64,000 nt of DNA from Thioalkalivibrio sp. ALJ16 (GCF_000377345.1 NZ_KB898040.1:1-64000); one strand, 5' to 3'; shown: positions 8,779 to 19,956, numbered from the stretch's first letter. Numbers and translations are program-made. The notes: a model not told the origin generated them from the sequence alone.

Positions 8779-10233
8779 ATGACGGACGTAACAAGGTCGA
8801 TCACTGCAAAAAGTGGGTGGCTGGCCCTGGCGGCGGCTGTCGCGATGGTCGCGGGGGGAACGGCTCAGGCCGAGGCCCCGGAACCGCTGCGCGACGCCGC
8901 GCTGGAAGCGGTGCTCTCAAACCCCGATGTGCAGTCGCGTTGGCATGCCTTTCGTGCCTCCGGTGAGGAGCAGACCGGCGCCCGCGGGCGCTTCATGCCC
9001 GAGATCGATCTGAACGCCCGTACTGGTTATCAGCGTCAGCGCTCCAGCGACGACGCCTTCGATTCATTTTCACGAAATCCGCGCGGCGTCGACATTACGC
9101 TGACGCAGATGCTGTACGACGGATTCGAGACCGCGAGCGAAGTCAGCCGCTTGGGCGAGATTCAGCGGGTTCGGTACTTCGAACTGCGCGAGACCACCGA
9201 GGAGATCGCGCTGGAGGCCGTACGGGCCTTCGCCGATGTTCAGCGCCAGCGCGCCCTGGTGGACCTGGCGCAGGAAAACTACGACGCGCACAAGGAGGTG
9301 TACGACCAGATCGTGGACCAGACCGAGCGTGGTGTGGGCCGAGGCGTTGATCTCGAGCAGGCCTCGGGTCGCCTGGCCCTGGCCGAGTCCAACCTGCTGA
9401 CCGAGCGTCAGAACCTGCATGACGTGAATGCGCGCTACTACCGGATCGTGGGGCAGATGCCCGCGGGCGACCGCGTCGATCTGGTCGGAAGCTTCTCCGA
9501 GGAGCCGATTCCCGGCACCGTCCAGGAGGCGCTGACCACGGCGATCACCACCAACCCGGCCATGTTTGCCTCACTGCGCAACATGGAGGCGGCACAGGAA
9601 CAGCGCAACGTCGCGCGCTCGGCTTTCCACCCGCGTCTGGACCTGCGCCTGCGGCACGCCTACGAAAATGACGTGTTCGAACGCGAGGACACCCGGATCC
9701 ACGACACCTCGGCGCTGGTGGTGATGACCTGGAACCTGTTCCGTGGTGGTACCGATCAGGCGCGGGTGCGCCAGTTCACCGAGGAGTTCAATCAGGCGCG
9801 CGACCAGCAGGAGTCGGTATGCCGCAACGTGCGTCAGACCGTATCGGTTGCGTACAACGATATGCGTTCTCTGGATAGCCAGCTGCGCTTCCTGCGCCAG
9901 CATCGCGACTCATCTGACCGCGTGCGTACGGCGTATCGCCAGCAGTTCGGCATTGGCCAGCGCAGCCTGCTGGACCTGCTGGACACGGAGAACGAGTACT
10001 TCGAGGCGAGCCGGGCCTTCATCAATGCCCAGCACGATATGGAGATCGCCAAGGCACGGGCACTGAACGGCATGGGCCGACTGCTGGAGTACCTGGATAT
10101 CTCGCGTGGCGACATGCCGAGCATGGCGGAGCTCGGCCTGGTGGACGACGCGGCCCGGATCGATCCGGAGTCGGTGTGCCCGGCAGACGCCCCCGAGATG
10201 AGCGAAGTGCGGCACGAGAGCATCTTCCGCTAA
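8779..10233 (+). CDS. TolC-family outer-membrane channel of a type I secretion system (LapE-like)
   Basis: The product has 484 aa. ATG 8779 has GGGGGTAGG just upstream; an in-frame ATG at 8767 is the alternative. A signal peptide is clear (LALAAAVAMVAGGTAQA). The body is an outer-membrane efflux protein with two repeats of long helices (for example EEIALEAVRAFADVQRQRALVDLA, split around 230, and RQTVSVAYNDMRSLDSQLRFLRQH). Such channels form the exit duct for type I secretion and, in Lap systems, hold the retention module. It is divergent from lapGD. No ABC transporter or membrane-fusion gene is adjacent, so the rest of the machine must be encoded elsewhere. Confidence 0.88.
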   Translation: MTDVTRSITAKSGWLALAAAVAMVAGGTAQAEAPEPLRDAALEAVLSNPDVQSRWHAFRASGEEQTGARGRFMPEIDLNARTGYQRQRSSDDAFDSFSRNPRGVDITLTQMLYDGFETASEVSRLGEIQRVRYFELRETTEEIALEAVRAFADVQRQRALVDLAQENYDAHKEVYDQIVDQTERGVGRGVDLEQASGRLALAESNLLTERQNLHDVNARYYRIVGQMPAGDRVDLVGSFSEEPIPGTVQEALTTAITTNPAMFASLRNMEAAQEQRNVARSAFHPRLDLRLRHAYENDVFEREDTRIHDTSALVVMTWNLFRGGTDQARVRQFTEEFNQARDQQESVCRNVRQTVSVAYNDMRSLDSQLRFLRQHRDSSDRVRTAYRQQFGIGQRSLLDLLDTENEYFEASRAFINAQHDMEIAKARALNGMGRLLEYLDISRGDMPSMAELGLVDDAARIDPESVCPADAPEMSEVRHESIFR

Positions 10234-10263
10234 GCGCGAGCTGCGGGAGGGCGTACAGTCAAA

Positions 10264-10292
10264 GGGCTGGCCATCGTGGCTGGCCCTTTTTC
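10264..10292 (+). terminator. Intrinsic terminator after the TolC-family gene, possibly bidirectional
   Basis: GGGCTGGCCA (10264-10273) pairs, with two G-T wobbles, to TGGCTGGCCC (10277-10286), followed by TTTTT. On the minus strand it lies just beyond the tRNA pair and ends in a shorter T-run. Confidence 0.8.
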
Positions 10293-10316
10293 TGTATGCG
10301 TTTTCTTTATGCGATA

Positions 10317-10392
10317 TGGAGCCGGTGACAGGAGTCGAACCTGCGACCCTCTGATTACAAATCAGATGCTCTACCAGCTGAGCTACACCGGC
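10317..10392 (-). tRNA. tRNA-Thr (anticodon TGT)
   Basis: The 76-nt gene folds with acceptor stem GCCGGTG/CACCGGC, D-loop AGCTGGTAGAGC and TTCGACTC in the T-arm. The anticodon stem CTGAT/ATCAG encloses a loop with TGT. The 3' CCA is encoded after discriminator T. It is transcribed with the tRNA-Leu upstream of it. Confidence 0.96.
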
Positions 10393-10431
10393 CTGGTGCG
10401 GAGAAGGGCCTGGCGGAGGGCCCGTAATCGG

Positions 10432-10518
10432 TGGTGCCGGGAGCGAGAATCGAACTCGCACTCTGTTGCCAGAACCGGATTTTGAGTCCGGCGCGTCTAC
10501 CAGTTCCGCCATCCCGGC
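10432..10518 (-). tRNA. tRNA-Leu (anticodon CAA)
   Basis: The 87-nt class II tRNA has acceptor stem GCCGGGA/TCCCGGC, a long variable arm, anticodon loop CTCAAAA (anticodon CAA, reading TTG) and an encoded CCA. It is first in the two-tRNA unit. Confidence 0.96.
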
Positions 10519-10533
10519 ACAGGGATCGGGCGT

Positions 10534-10561
10534 AGTGTAGCGCACGTGGGGGGTTAGACAA
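10534..10561 (-). promoter_or_regulatory. Predicted sigma-70 promoter of the tRNA pair
   Basis: On the minus strand, TTGTCT (10561-10556) is followed after 16 bp by TACACT (10539-10534). The -10 box ends 16 bp before the tRNA-Leu 5' end. Position and hexamers fit a stable-RNA promoter. Confidence 0.65.
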
Positions 10562-10637
10562 GGGCGGGGTGGCGCGTTGTTGCCCGGGCACCCAGGCGGG
10601 GCGCCCCCGGGGGCCGCGCGTGGTAGGATCGCGCGCC

Positions 10638-12810
<2,173 letters not shown>

Positions 12811-12894
12811 TCCGCGCGTTATTTTTCGCGCTGGCCGGGTGCGCTGTGCATGCCCTGTCAGCGGCCGATTCCGAAACCAAAACGGAGTACATCG

Positions 12895-13224
12895 ATGGAC
12901 TTTCTGATTTCTGCAGCGCACGCCCAGGAAGGCGGAGCCGCCGGCGGCGGGATGATCGAATTCCTGATCATGATCGTGATCTTCTTCGCGATCATGTATT
13001 TCCTGATCATCCGTCCGCAGAGCAAGCGGGCCAAGGAACACCGCAACATGGTCGAGGCGCTGTCCAAGGGTGACGAGATCGTGACCAACGGTGGTGTAGC
13101 CGGCAAGATCACCGAGGTCAGCGACGACTTCATCAAGGTCGATATCGCCGATGGCGTGAACGTGGTGGTGCAGAAGCAGTCGGTCGCCTCGGTGATGCCC
13201 AAGGGCACGCTTAAGGACATCTGA
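12895..13224 (+). CDS. yajC: Preprotein translocase accessory subunit YajC
   Basis: The product has 109 aa: a short periplasmic N-terminus with AHAQEGG, one membrane helix (about 20-38, IEFLIMIVIFFAIMYFLII), then the family motif RPQSKRAKEHRNMV and a cytoplasmic domain with GDEIVTNGGVAGKI. It belongs to the SecDF-YajC complex that assists SecYEG. ATG 12895 is preceded by ACGGAG. A strong hairpin separates it from secD. Confidence 0.96.
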   Translation: MDFLISAAHAQEGGAAGGGMIEFLIMIVIFFAIMYFLIIRPQSKRAKEHRNMVEALSKGDEIVTNGGVAGKITEVSDDFIKVDIADGVNVVVQKQSVASVMPKGTLKDI

Positions 13225-13349
13225 GCACCCGCTGCGGGAGACGCGGACTGATGTTCATGCTTGCATGGGGGTCCCCGGCGTACCGTATCCGTTGCGATGG
13301 GGCCCTCTCCGGCGCGTCCGGGCTCCCGTTTCGCAAGCCGTTCAAGGGC

Positions 13350-13382
13350 GGCGCCGGGCCGGCCTGGCCCGGCGCCTGTTTT
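13350..13382 (+). terminator. Terminator-like hairpin between yajC and secD
   Basis: GGCGCCGGGCC (13350-13360) and GGCCCGGCGCC (13366-13376) form an 11-bp perfect stem followed by TGTTTT. It lies in the 197-bp yajC-secD gap, where these genes are normally closely coupled, so it may partly terminate the yajC transcript or attenuate secDF. Confidence 0.7.
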
Positions 13383-13421
13383 CACGCCAACACCCTGTAG
13401 TGACTCTCTAAGGTCCTCGAT

Positions 13422-15290
13422 ATGCGCAATTCCTATCCGGCGTGGCTGTACGCCCTGATCGTCGTGGTCATTCTGGGGGCGGGGCTGTACGCCCTGCCGA
13501 ACCTGTTCCCGGAAGACCCGTCGGTACAGATCGGCAATCCGACCACCGGCGAGATCGACGAGAACATCCGCGAGCTCATGGGGACCATCCTCGGGGCGCA
13601 GGGCGTGACGCCGATGCAGGTGGAGGAGCAGGACGACGGGCAGATCCTGCTGCGCTTCGAGACCACCGACGACCAGTCCCGCGCGGCCGAAATCCTGCGC
13701 AATGCACTGGACAGCAATCACACCGTGGCCCTGAACCTGGCGCCGGCCACGCCGAACTGGCTGCGTGCGATCAATGGCCAGCCGATGGCGCTTGGGCTGG
13801 ATCTGCGCGGGGGCGTGCACTTCCTGATGGAGGTGGACCTGGAGGCGGTCATCGGTACTGCCATGGAACGCTACGCCAACGAGCTGCGCGGCCGCATGCG
13901 CGATGAGCGCATCAAGTTCGACACCGTGGAGCGCAGCTCCAGCGACCTGACCGTGATGTTCACCAGCGAGTCGAGCCGCGAGTCCGCACAGCAGTGGCTC
14001 ACCCGTGAGTACCGCGGCGAGCTGCAATGGGAGATGCGCGGCTCCGGCGACACCAGCCGCATGGTGGCGACGCTGGAGGACGACCATCTGACCGAGCTGC
14101 GCCGTCAGGCCCTGCAGCAGAATATCTCCACCCTGCGCTCGCGCGTCGACGAGCTGGGTGTGGCCGAACCGATCATCGCCCAGCAGGGCGAGAACCGGAT
14201 TGTGGTGCAGCTTCCGGGCGTTCAGGACACCGCGCGGGCGAAGGAGGTACTCGGGGCGACCGCAACCCTGGAGTTCCGTCTGGTCTCGGAATCCGGCGAT
14301 CCCTCCGAGGCGGCCTCGAGCGGGCGTGCGCCGTCCGGCACGCGTCTGTACTACGAGCGTGACGGAACACCGGTGCTGCTGCAGCGCCAGGTCATGCTCA
14401 CCGGCGACTACATCACCGATGCCTCGTCCGGCATTGCCCAGGACACCGGCGGACCGGCCGTGTTCATCAATCTGGACGGGCAGGGCGCCCGCATCTTCTC
14501 GCGCGTGACCTCCGACAACGTGGGCCGCCTGATGGCCTCGGTGTTCATCGAAACCACCACCGAGACGGTGGAGGAAGACGGCGAGCAGGTGATGCGGACG
14601 TCGCGCACCGAGGAGGTGATCAACGTCGCGCGCATTAACGAGCCGCTGGGGCGCCGCTTCCAGATCTCCGGGCTCGAGAGTACCCGCGAGGCGCGCAACC
14701 TCGCCCTGCTGCTGCGCGCCGGCGCGCTGGCCGCGCCCATGTCCATCGTCGAGGAGCGCACGGTCGGGCCGAGCCTGGGCCAGGAGAACATCGACCGCGG
14801 CATGCAGTCGGTGGTGATCGGCTTCATCGCGGTGATGATCTTCATGATCCTCTACTACCGCGTGTTCGGGCTGATCGCGAACCTGGCCCTGGCCCTGAAC
14901 CTGGTGTTCATCGTCGCGGTGCTGTCGATGCTGCAGGCGACCCTGACCCTGCCGGGGATCGCGGGCATCGTACTGACCGTGGGGATGGCGGTGGATGCCA
15001 ACGTGCTGATCTTCGAGCGAATACGCGAGGAGTTGCGCAACGGGCTGTCACCCCAGGCGGCGATCGCCTCGGGTTACGACCGCGCGTTCACCACCATTGC
15101 GGATGCCAACGTGACGACGCTGATCGCCGCGCTGGTGCTGTTTCTGTTCGGCACCGGACCGATCAAGGGCTTTGCGATTACGCTCTCGATCGGCATCATC
15201 GCGTCGATGTTCACGGCCATCATCGTGACCCGCGCCGTCGTCAACCTGACCTATGGGCGCCAGCGTCGGCTGACGCGCCTCGCCATCTAG
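13422..15290 (+). CDS. secD: Protein translocase subunit SecD
   Basis: The product has 622 aa, the usual length. It uses the proton-motive force to pull exported proteins out of SecYEG. The first membrane helix (about 6-27) is followed by the conserved LGLDLRGGVHFLMEVD motif (about residue 125), a large periplasmic P1 domain, and five C-terminal helices of the RND type (from about 475: VIGFIAVMIFMILYYRVFG, then TVGMAVDANVLIFERIREELR). AAGG lies 9 nt before ATG 13422. secF follows after 15 bp. Confidence 0.97.
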   Translation: MRNSYPAWLYALIVVVILGAGLYALPNLFPEDPSVQIGNPTTGEIDENIRELMGTILGAQGVTPMQVEEQDDGQILLRFETTDDQSRAAEILRNALDSNHTVALNLAPATPNWLRAINGQPMALGLDLRGGVHFLMEVDLEAVIGTAMERYANELRGRMRDERIKFDTVERSSSDLTVMFTSESSRESAQQWLTREYRGELQWEMRGSGDTSRMVATLEDDHLTELRRQALQQNISTLRSRVDELGVAEPIIAQQGENRIVVQLPGVQDTARAKEVLGATATLEFRLVSESGDPSEAASSGRAPSGTRLYYERDGTPVLLQRQVMLTGDYITDASSGIAQDTGGPAVFINLDGQGARIFSRVTSDNVGRLMASVFIETTTETVEEDGEQVMRTSRTEEVINVARINEPLGRRFQISGLESTREARNLALLLRAGALAAPMSIVEERTVGPSLGQENIDRGMQSVVIGFIAVMIFMILYYRVFGLIANLALALNLVFIVAVLSMLQATLTLPGIAGIVLTVGMAVDANVLIFERIREELRNGLSPQAAIASGYDRAFTTIADANVTTLIAALVLFLFGTGPIKGFAITLSIGIIASMFTAIIVTRAVVNLTYGRQRRLTRLAI

Positions 15291-15305
15291 CGCGGAGATA
15301 CGACT

Positions 15306-16253
15306 ATGCTTCCGCATCTGAATTTCGCCGATTCGAACATCGATTTCCTCGGCAAGCGCAAGATCACCATCGTGATCTCGCTGATTCTGATCCTGGCCTC
15401 GATCACGATGCTCGCCACCCGCGGGCTCAACTTCGGGATCGATTTCACCGGCGGTACGCTGGTCGAGGTCGGCTACCCCGAGGCGGTGGAGCTGGATCCG
15501 ATCCGCGAGGCGCTGGCCGATGGCGGTTTCTCCGGCGCGCAGGTGCAGACCTTTGGCACCTCGCGCGACGTGCTGATCCGGCTGCCGCCGACCGAGGACG
15601 ACGATGACGCGGCGCTGCTGTCCAACCGCGTACTCAACACGCTGCGCGATGGCGGCCCGGATGATCCCGACCTGCGCCGGGTCGAGTTCGTGGGGCCTGC
15701 CGTGGGCGAGGAACTGCGCGAGCAGGGTGGCCTGGCGATGATCTATGCGCTGGCCGGCATCCTGATCTACGTGGCGGTGCGCTTCGAGTGGCGGTTCTCG
15801 ATCGGGTCCGTGCTTGCGCTGATCCACGACGTGGTGATCACCCTGGGCATCTTCTCGCTGCTGCAGCTGGAGTTCGATCTCGGCGTGCTGGCCGCCGTGC
15901 TGGCGGTGATCGGGTATTCGCTGAACGACACGATCGTGGTGTATGACCGAATACGCGAGAACTTCCGTATCCAGCGCAAGAAGGGTACCGAGGAGGTCAT
16001 GAACCATGCGGTCAACAAGACCCTGGCGCGCACCATAGTGACCAGTACCACTACGCTGCTGGTGCTGTTCGCGCTCGCATTCCTTGGGGGCGCGGCCCTG
16101 CAGAATTTCTCGATTGCCCTGATCATTGGCGTGATCGTCGGGACCTATTCGTCCATCTTCATTGCCGCCACCGCGGCGCTGATGCTGGGAGTGGATCGCC
16201 AGGTCCTGCTGCCGGTGAAGAAGGAAGGTGCGGAGGAAGACCCGACGCCCTGA
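15306..16253 (+). CDS. secF: Protein translocase subunit SecF
   Basis: The product has 315 aa. It is the partner of SecD in the inner membrane. The first helix (about 20-37) is followed by GLNFGIDFTGGTLVEV. The C-terminal RND block shows IGYSLNDTIVVYDRIRENF, the counterpart of the SecD VDANVLIFERIREEL motif. Start ATG 15306 follows GGAGATACG. It ends the operon, with two hairpins just downstream. Confidence 0.97.
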   Translation: MLPHLNFADSNIDFLGKRKITIVISLILILASITMLATRGLNFGIDFTGGTLVEVGYPEAVELDPIREALADGGFSGAQVQTFGTSRDVLIRLPPTEDDDDAALLSNRVLNTLRDGGPDDPDLRRVEFVGPAVGEELREQGGLAMIYALAGILIYVAVRFEWRFSIGSVLALIHDVVITLGIFSLLQLEFDLGVLAAVLAVIGYSLNDTIVVYDRIRENFRIQRKKGTEEVMNHAVNKTLARTIVTSTTTLLVLFALAFLGGAALQNFSIALIIGVIVGTYSSIFIAATAALMLGVDRQVLLPVKKEGAEEDPTP

Positions 16254-16265
16254 GTGAACACGGAA

Positions 16266-16334
16266 CGCCAGCGGTGTTTTCCGCTGGCGGTACATGCAGA
16301 CAGAAACGCCCGGGCATGTCCCGGGCGTTTGTTT
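16266..16334 (+). terminator. Two tandem hairpins terminating the secDF operon
   Basis: The first pairs CGCCAGCGG with CCGCTGGCG around TGTTTT (16266-16289). The second is an 11-bp perfect stem AAACGCCCGGG/CCCGGGCGTTT (16304-16330) followed by GTTTG, a good intrinsic terminator. Confidence 0.85.
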
Positions 16335-16386
16335 GGGCGCCGTATGCGGCGGGCCTGCTGGCCCTCCGGCCGTCACAACACGGCGA

Positions 16387-16911
16387 TCAGAAGGCGAGGG
16401 CCTCCTTGACGATGCGTTCCACCAGCTGGTTCACGTCGCGCAGGCTCTGTTTCGAATCCTCGTCGCCGATCTCCGGTACCGGGGTGTAGCCCATGTAGAT
16501 GGTTCCCGGTTCGGCGCTCAGCTCGTAGACGGTAATGATGTAGGGGCAGAAGAGCATGTTGTGCGGGTCGGCCTCCATGGTGGCGCGCGAGTAGGTTGCG
16601 CTGCAGAAGTCCACCGAGCGTCCGTTCAGGTAGATGCCCTCGCCCTTTTCCTGGCCCCCGGTGCGATCCAGCATGTCGGCGATGTGGCCGACGTTGTTGA
16701 TGACGAGGCCCTCGGAAGCGATGGCTTCCTCGACCATTTCGAAGTAGAAGTCGAACTCGCCTTCGGTCTTGAAGATCACGCGCTCGTCGGTTTCCATAAA
16801 GGTCTCGTAGGCGGCGGCGATACCGGAGCCGGCCAGGCCCAGCCCCAGCACGGCGGCCAGTGCCGTGCGCCGAAGTGTCTGGCCGAGGGAGTGGCGTGAG
16901 AATGCGTTCAT
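16387..16911 (-). CDS. DUF302-type secreted protein
   Basis: The product has 174 aa with a signal peptide (RRTALAAVLGLGLAGSGIAAA). The mature part matches the DUF302 style: an alternating alpha/beta fold with a conserved FCPYIITVYE strand and a preceding EGDFDFYFEMVEEAIASEGL-like helix. Two cysteines (FCSATYS, LFCPY) could pair in the periplasm. No catalytic activity is established for the family. It is followed on the same strand by an NlpC/P60 lipoprotein gene upstream at 16951, so the three minus-strand genes 16387-18280 may form one unit. Confidence 0.8.
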   Translation of the reverse strand: MNAFSRHSLGQTLRRTALAAVLGLGLAGSGIAAAYETFMETDERVIFKTEGEFDFYFEMVEEAIASEGLVINNVGHIADMLDRTGGQEKGEGIYLNGRSVDFCSATYSRATMEADPHNMLFCPYIITVYELSAEPGTIYMGYTPVPEIGDEDSKQSLRDVNQLVERIVKEALAF

Positions 16912-16950
16912 GGTTCCTTCCTCTTGTATGGATGGGGCCCCGGGCGGGGC

Positions 16951-17505
16951 TCAGTCAAAGAAGTGACCGGCGAAGCGCGTGCGCGGCCGCCAGTAGGGGT
17001 TGTCGAGCTGTTCGATGCGAACCTGGCCGCGGGAGCTGGGGGCGTGCACAAAGCGGCCGTCTCCCACGTAGACCCCGACGTGGTCGATATGATTCCCGTT
17101 GATGGCGAAGAAGACCACGTCGCCCGGACTGGGTGCGCCGTCGCGGCGGGTGGCGGCCCGGGCCTGGTCGCGGGTGGTGCGCGGGACCTCGCGCCCGGCC
17201 TCGCGGTAGGCGCGCTGCACAAGCGCCGAGCAGTCGAGACCGGAGGCGTCCGTGCCGCCATAGTGGTAGGGGGTGTCGAGGTGCCCAAGTGCAGTCAGGA
17301 CGACCTCGGAGCGTGCCAGCGCGGCCTCCGGGGCCGGACTGAACGGACCGTCAGCGGCGGGTTCCGGGCTGATCAGGGGTTTCGGCGCGGCAGGGCGTGG
17401 CTCCGGGCTGGAGCTGCACGCAGCCAGGAGGAGTGCGCCAGCGCCGGCGACCAGCGCGAGCCGCAGGCGCGGAAGGCGGTGGTCAGAACAGGTCGCGCGA
17501 TTCAT
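16951..17505 (-). CDS. NlpC/P60 (C40) peptidoglycan endopeptidase lipoprotein
   Basis: The product has 184 aa. Lipobox LLAAC30 predicts a lipoprotein. The C-terminal domain (about 65-184) is NlpC/P60 with catalytic Cys92 (LDCSALVQ), His142 (DHVGVYVG) and a third polar position near H154 (FVHAPSS). Such enzymes cut D-Glu-DAP bonds in stem peptides; E. coli Spr/MepS is a well-known relative. The start overlaps the end of the upstream gene by 23 bp. Confidence 0.92.
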   Translation of the reverse strand: MNRATCSDHRLPRLRLALVAGAGALLLAACSSSPEPRPAAPKPLISPEPAADGPFSPAPEAALARSEVVLTALGHLDTPYHYGGTDASGLDCSALVQRAYREAGREVPRTTRDQARAATRRDGAPSPGDVVFFAINGNHIDHVGVYVGDGRFVHAPSSRGQVRIEQLDNPYWRPRTRFAGHFFD

Positions 17506-18280
17506 AGCGGTCGGGGACAGTGAACAGCTGCGGGCTCAGCTCGTCGCTGGAGATCCCCGCAAGGCGCGTGGTGATGCCGTCGCGTTCGCTGACCTCCAGC
17601 GGGATGCCGTCGACCCGTGGCAGCAGGGACGCGCCCATCTGCGAGGCCATGGGTCCGCCAGCTTCGAGGGCGCTGAGAGACAGTTCGTACAGGCGCTCCA
17701 TCAGCGCCCCCAGAGTGGCGAAATCCTCTCGGCCCAGTCCGAGTGCCTCTGGCTCCGCCACGCAAACGGTACTCTGTGCCTCGCCCGAGACCAGTACCTC
17801 GTATTCGTCGCATACGAAATCCCCGATCGTCTGCTCGCGGCCGGTGGCGCGGGTGCGGATATCGGCCTCGAAGCCCTCGGTCCCGATCCCGAGTTGCTGC
17901 TCCAGCTGTTCGCGCACCTCGGGCGGGAGGTGTTCCATCTGGCGCCGGAGATCACTCACCATGTCGGTCATGGCGCGCATCTGCTGATCCATGACCTCGC
18001 GGGTCAGGGCGGTGTAGGTCTGTTCTTGATCGTCCACCACGGTGAGCTGGTCATTGCGCGCGTCGAACAGCATGTAGCCCGAGGTTCCACTGATGGCCTC
18101 GTTCAGTTCCATGCGGACGATGTCGCCACGCACCAGGATCTGGCTTTCCAGTCCCTCGTCGTCGACGTAGTGCAGCAGGGCGTCGGCCTGCACGGTGCCC
18201 GCGCCCAGCAGGGTCGCGGCGGTCAGTACGGCGGCGCCGTGGCGGAGGCGGTGGCGGATGCGGGAATGGCGCGGATACAT
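17483..18280 (-). CDS. Secreted hypothetical protein, possibly DUF4412-like
   Basis: The product has 265 aa with a signal peptide (HGAAVLTAATLLGAGTVQA). The rest is rich in charged residues and shows the pattern HYVDDEGLESQILVRGD ... GYMLFDARNDQLTVVDDQEQTYTALT, which resembles proteins that follow a substrate or outer-membrane lipid-binding beta-fold (DUF4412 style). Two cysteines (FVCDEYEV, STVCVAEP) may form a disulfide. No function can be assigned. It is the first gene of the 16387-18280 minus-strand group. Confidence 0.7.
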   Translation of the reverse strand: MYPRHSRIRHRLRHGAAVLTAATLLGAGTVQADALLHYVDDEGLESQILVRGDIVRMELNEAISGTSGYMLFDARNDQLTVVDDQEQTYTALTREVMDQQMRAMTDMVSDLRRQMEHLPPEVREQLEQQLGIGTEGFEADIRTRATGREQTIGDFVCDEYEVLVSGEAQSTVCVAEPEALGLGREDFATLGALMERLYELSLSALEAGGPMASQMGASLLPRVDGIPLEVSERDGITTRLAGISSDELSPQLFTVPDRYESRDLF

Positions 18281-18390
18281 GCAGGCTCCTGGACGGGCGG
18301 GTTACGCAGCCGGGTTACCGGGTGCGCGCCGGGATCGGCTGCGGGTGAGCAAATGGCGGTCGCAGTTCGTATTGTAGCGCAGCCCTGGCG

Positions 18391-19956
18391 TCAGGCCGTG
18401 GCCGGGGTCAGGAGTTGCCGGGCGAGGGCGTCCGGGTCTAGCGGGGCCTCGGGTGCAACCTCGATGCAGCCTTCCTCTGCGGTGGGCCACTCCTGTTGCG
18501 GCTGTTGTTGCCGCATGACCTCGACCCCGGCATCCGAGGCATCGTTTCCGGCCTGGGTGCGCGCCTCCAGGCGCTGGCGCAGGATGTCCTCGCGGGCATG
18601 GCAGGCGACGACGGCGAAGCCGGCCCCGCGCGCGGCGGCCAGTTTCCGGAAGGGTTCTCGTTGGGCCCGCGTCAGGAAGGTCGCGTCCACCACCACGGTC
18701 AGACCGAGGGCCAGCAGCGTATCGGCGCGTCGTTGAAGGTGGGCGTAGATCTCGGCGCGGGCCGAATCGCTGTATGACACGGCCCCGGAAAGACGCTTGC
18801 GCTCGATGTCGGAGCGCAGACGGATCGCGCCCAGGGCCTCGAGCACCTGGGTGCTGATGACCGTCTTGCCGCTGCCGGAGACGCCGTGCATCAGGATCAG
18901 GCGCGGCGTGCGGGGTTCGGCAAGGCGCTCGGCCAGGGCCAGATAGCGGCCCATCTCCGCGCGGTGCGCGGCCTGCTCATCCGAGGGCAGGCCGGTCTCG
19001 GAGCCATGGATGCCCGCGACCTTCGCGCGGATCAGCGCGCGGTAGACCTGATACAGCGGCAGCAGCTCCAGGCCGTCGAAGTCCTCGCGGGCGTCCAGAT
19101 AGGCGTTGAGGAGTCGCCAGGCGTGGGCGCGGGCCTGGCGCGCGAGCAGATCCATGGTGGTAAAGGCGATCTCGGATATCACGTCGATCCAGCGCAGGGC
19201 GGGGTCGAACTCGATGGCGTCGAAGGCCACCGGTACGCTCTCGCCGCTGTCGGGGTCGTCGACGTAGACCAGGTTGCCCAGGTGCAGGTCGCCGTGGCCG
19301 TGGCGAACGAATCCCTGGTCATGACGTTTCTCAAGATGTGGCTGCAAGCGATGGATTTCCTTGTGGGTCCATTGCTCGAGGCGTTCAAGCCGGGCGCGAT
19401 CGGCTGCGCCCTGTACGTGTTCGGCCAGGGCGGGAAAGTTGTCCAGCATCGGCTGGGTCGCGGCCGCGGCGGTCCCGAATGCGGCGGTTTCGTCGGTGCG
19501 CTCGGTCTGTTCATGGAAGGCCGCGATGTAGTGCCCCAGGGCGTCCATCGCCGCGGTGGGCAGGCGTCCCTCGTCCAGCAGTCGGTCGAGCTGGCGTTTG
19601 CGGTCGAAGCGGCGCATGTGCACGGCATAGTCGAGTACGGGGCCGGCGCCGTTGATCACGGGATGCGCCGGGTCGCCGTTGAGAGTGACCACGGCCAGAT
19701 AGATCTGTGGCGCCAGGCGCCGGTTGATCGCGAGCTCGGTCTCGCAGTACTGGCGGCGCGCCTCCAGCGTGGAGAAGTCCAGAAAGCCGAGGTTCAGGGG
19801 CTTCTTGAACTTGTAGGCGCTGTCGCCTGCGAGGATCACGGTGGAGATGTGGGTCTCGATGCTGCGAACGGTGGCGGCATCGGGGGCCGGGGCCGGGAAG
19901 CCCATGCCCTCGACCAGGCTGCGCAGGAGTTGGTGATGCTGTTCCAGTTCGCTCAT
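18391..19956 (-). CDS. Aminoglycoside-phosphotransferase-like / AAA P-loop kinase fusion
   Basis: The product has 521 aa. ATG 19956 has GGAGA 7 nt upstream. The N-terminal half (about 1-330) is APH-like: KFKKPLNLGFLDFSTLEARRQ, the catalytic loop VRHGHGDLHLGNLVY with H-G-D-x-x-x-x-N, and FDAIEFDPALRWIDVISEIAF. The C-terminal half has Walker A HGVSGSGKTVIS and a zeta-toxin/kinase-like segment (SDIERKRLSG ... VVVDATFLTRAQREPFRKLA). Fusions of this kind are common but poorly characterised small-molecule kinases; the substrate is unknown. It is divergent from mrcB. Confidence 0.85.
   Translation of the reverse strand: MSELEQHHQLLRSLVEGMGFPAPAPDAATVRSIETHISTVILAGDSAYKFKKPLNLGFLDFSTLEARRQYCETELAINRRLAPQIYLAVVTLNGDPAHPVINGAGPVLDYAVHMRRFDRKRQLDRLLDEGRLPTAAMDALGHYIAAFHEQTERTDETAAFGTAAAATQPMLDNFPALAEHVQGAADRARLERLEQWTHKEIHRLQPHLEKRHDQGFVRHGHGDLHLGNLVYVDDPDSGESVPVAFDAIEFDPALRWIDVISEIAFTTMDLLARQARAHAWRLLNAYLDAREDFDGLELLPLYQVYRALIRAKVAGIHGSETGLPSDEQAAHRAEMGRYLALAERLAEPRTPRLILMHGVSGSGKTVISTQVLEALGAIRLRSDIERKRLSGAVSYSDSARAEIYAHLQRRADTLLALGLTVVVDATFLTRAQREPFRKLAAARGAGFAVVACHAREDILRQRLEARTQAGNDASDAGVEVMRQQQPQQEWPTAEEGCIEVAPEAPLDPDALARQLLTPATA

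Noticed and set aside
10300-10560. Integrated element at the tRNA pair
   Set aside because: No integrase gene or duplicated tRNA 3' end nearby.
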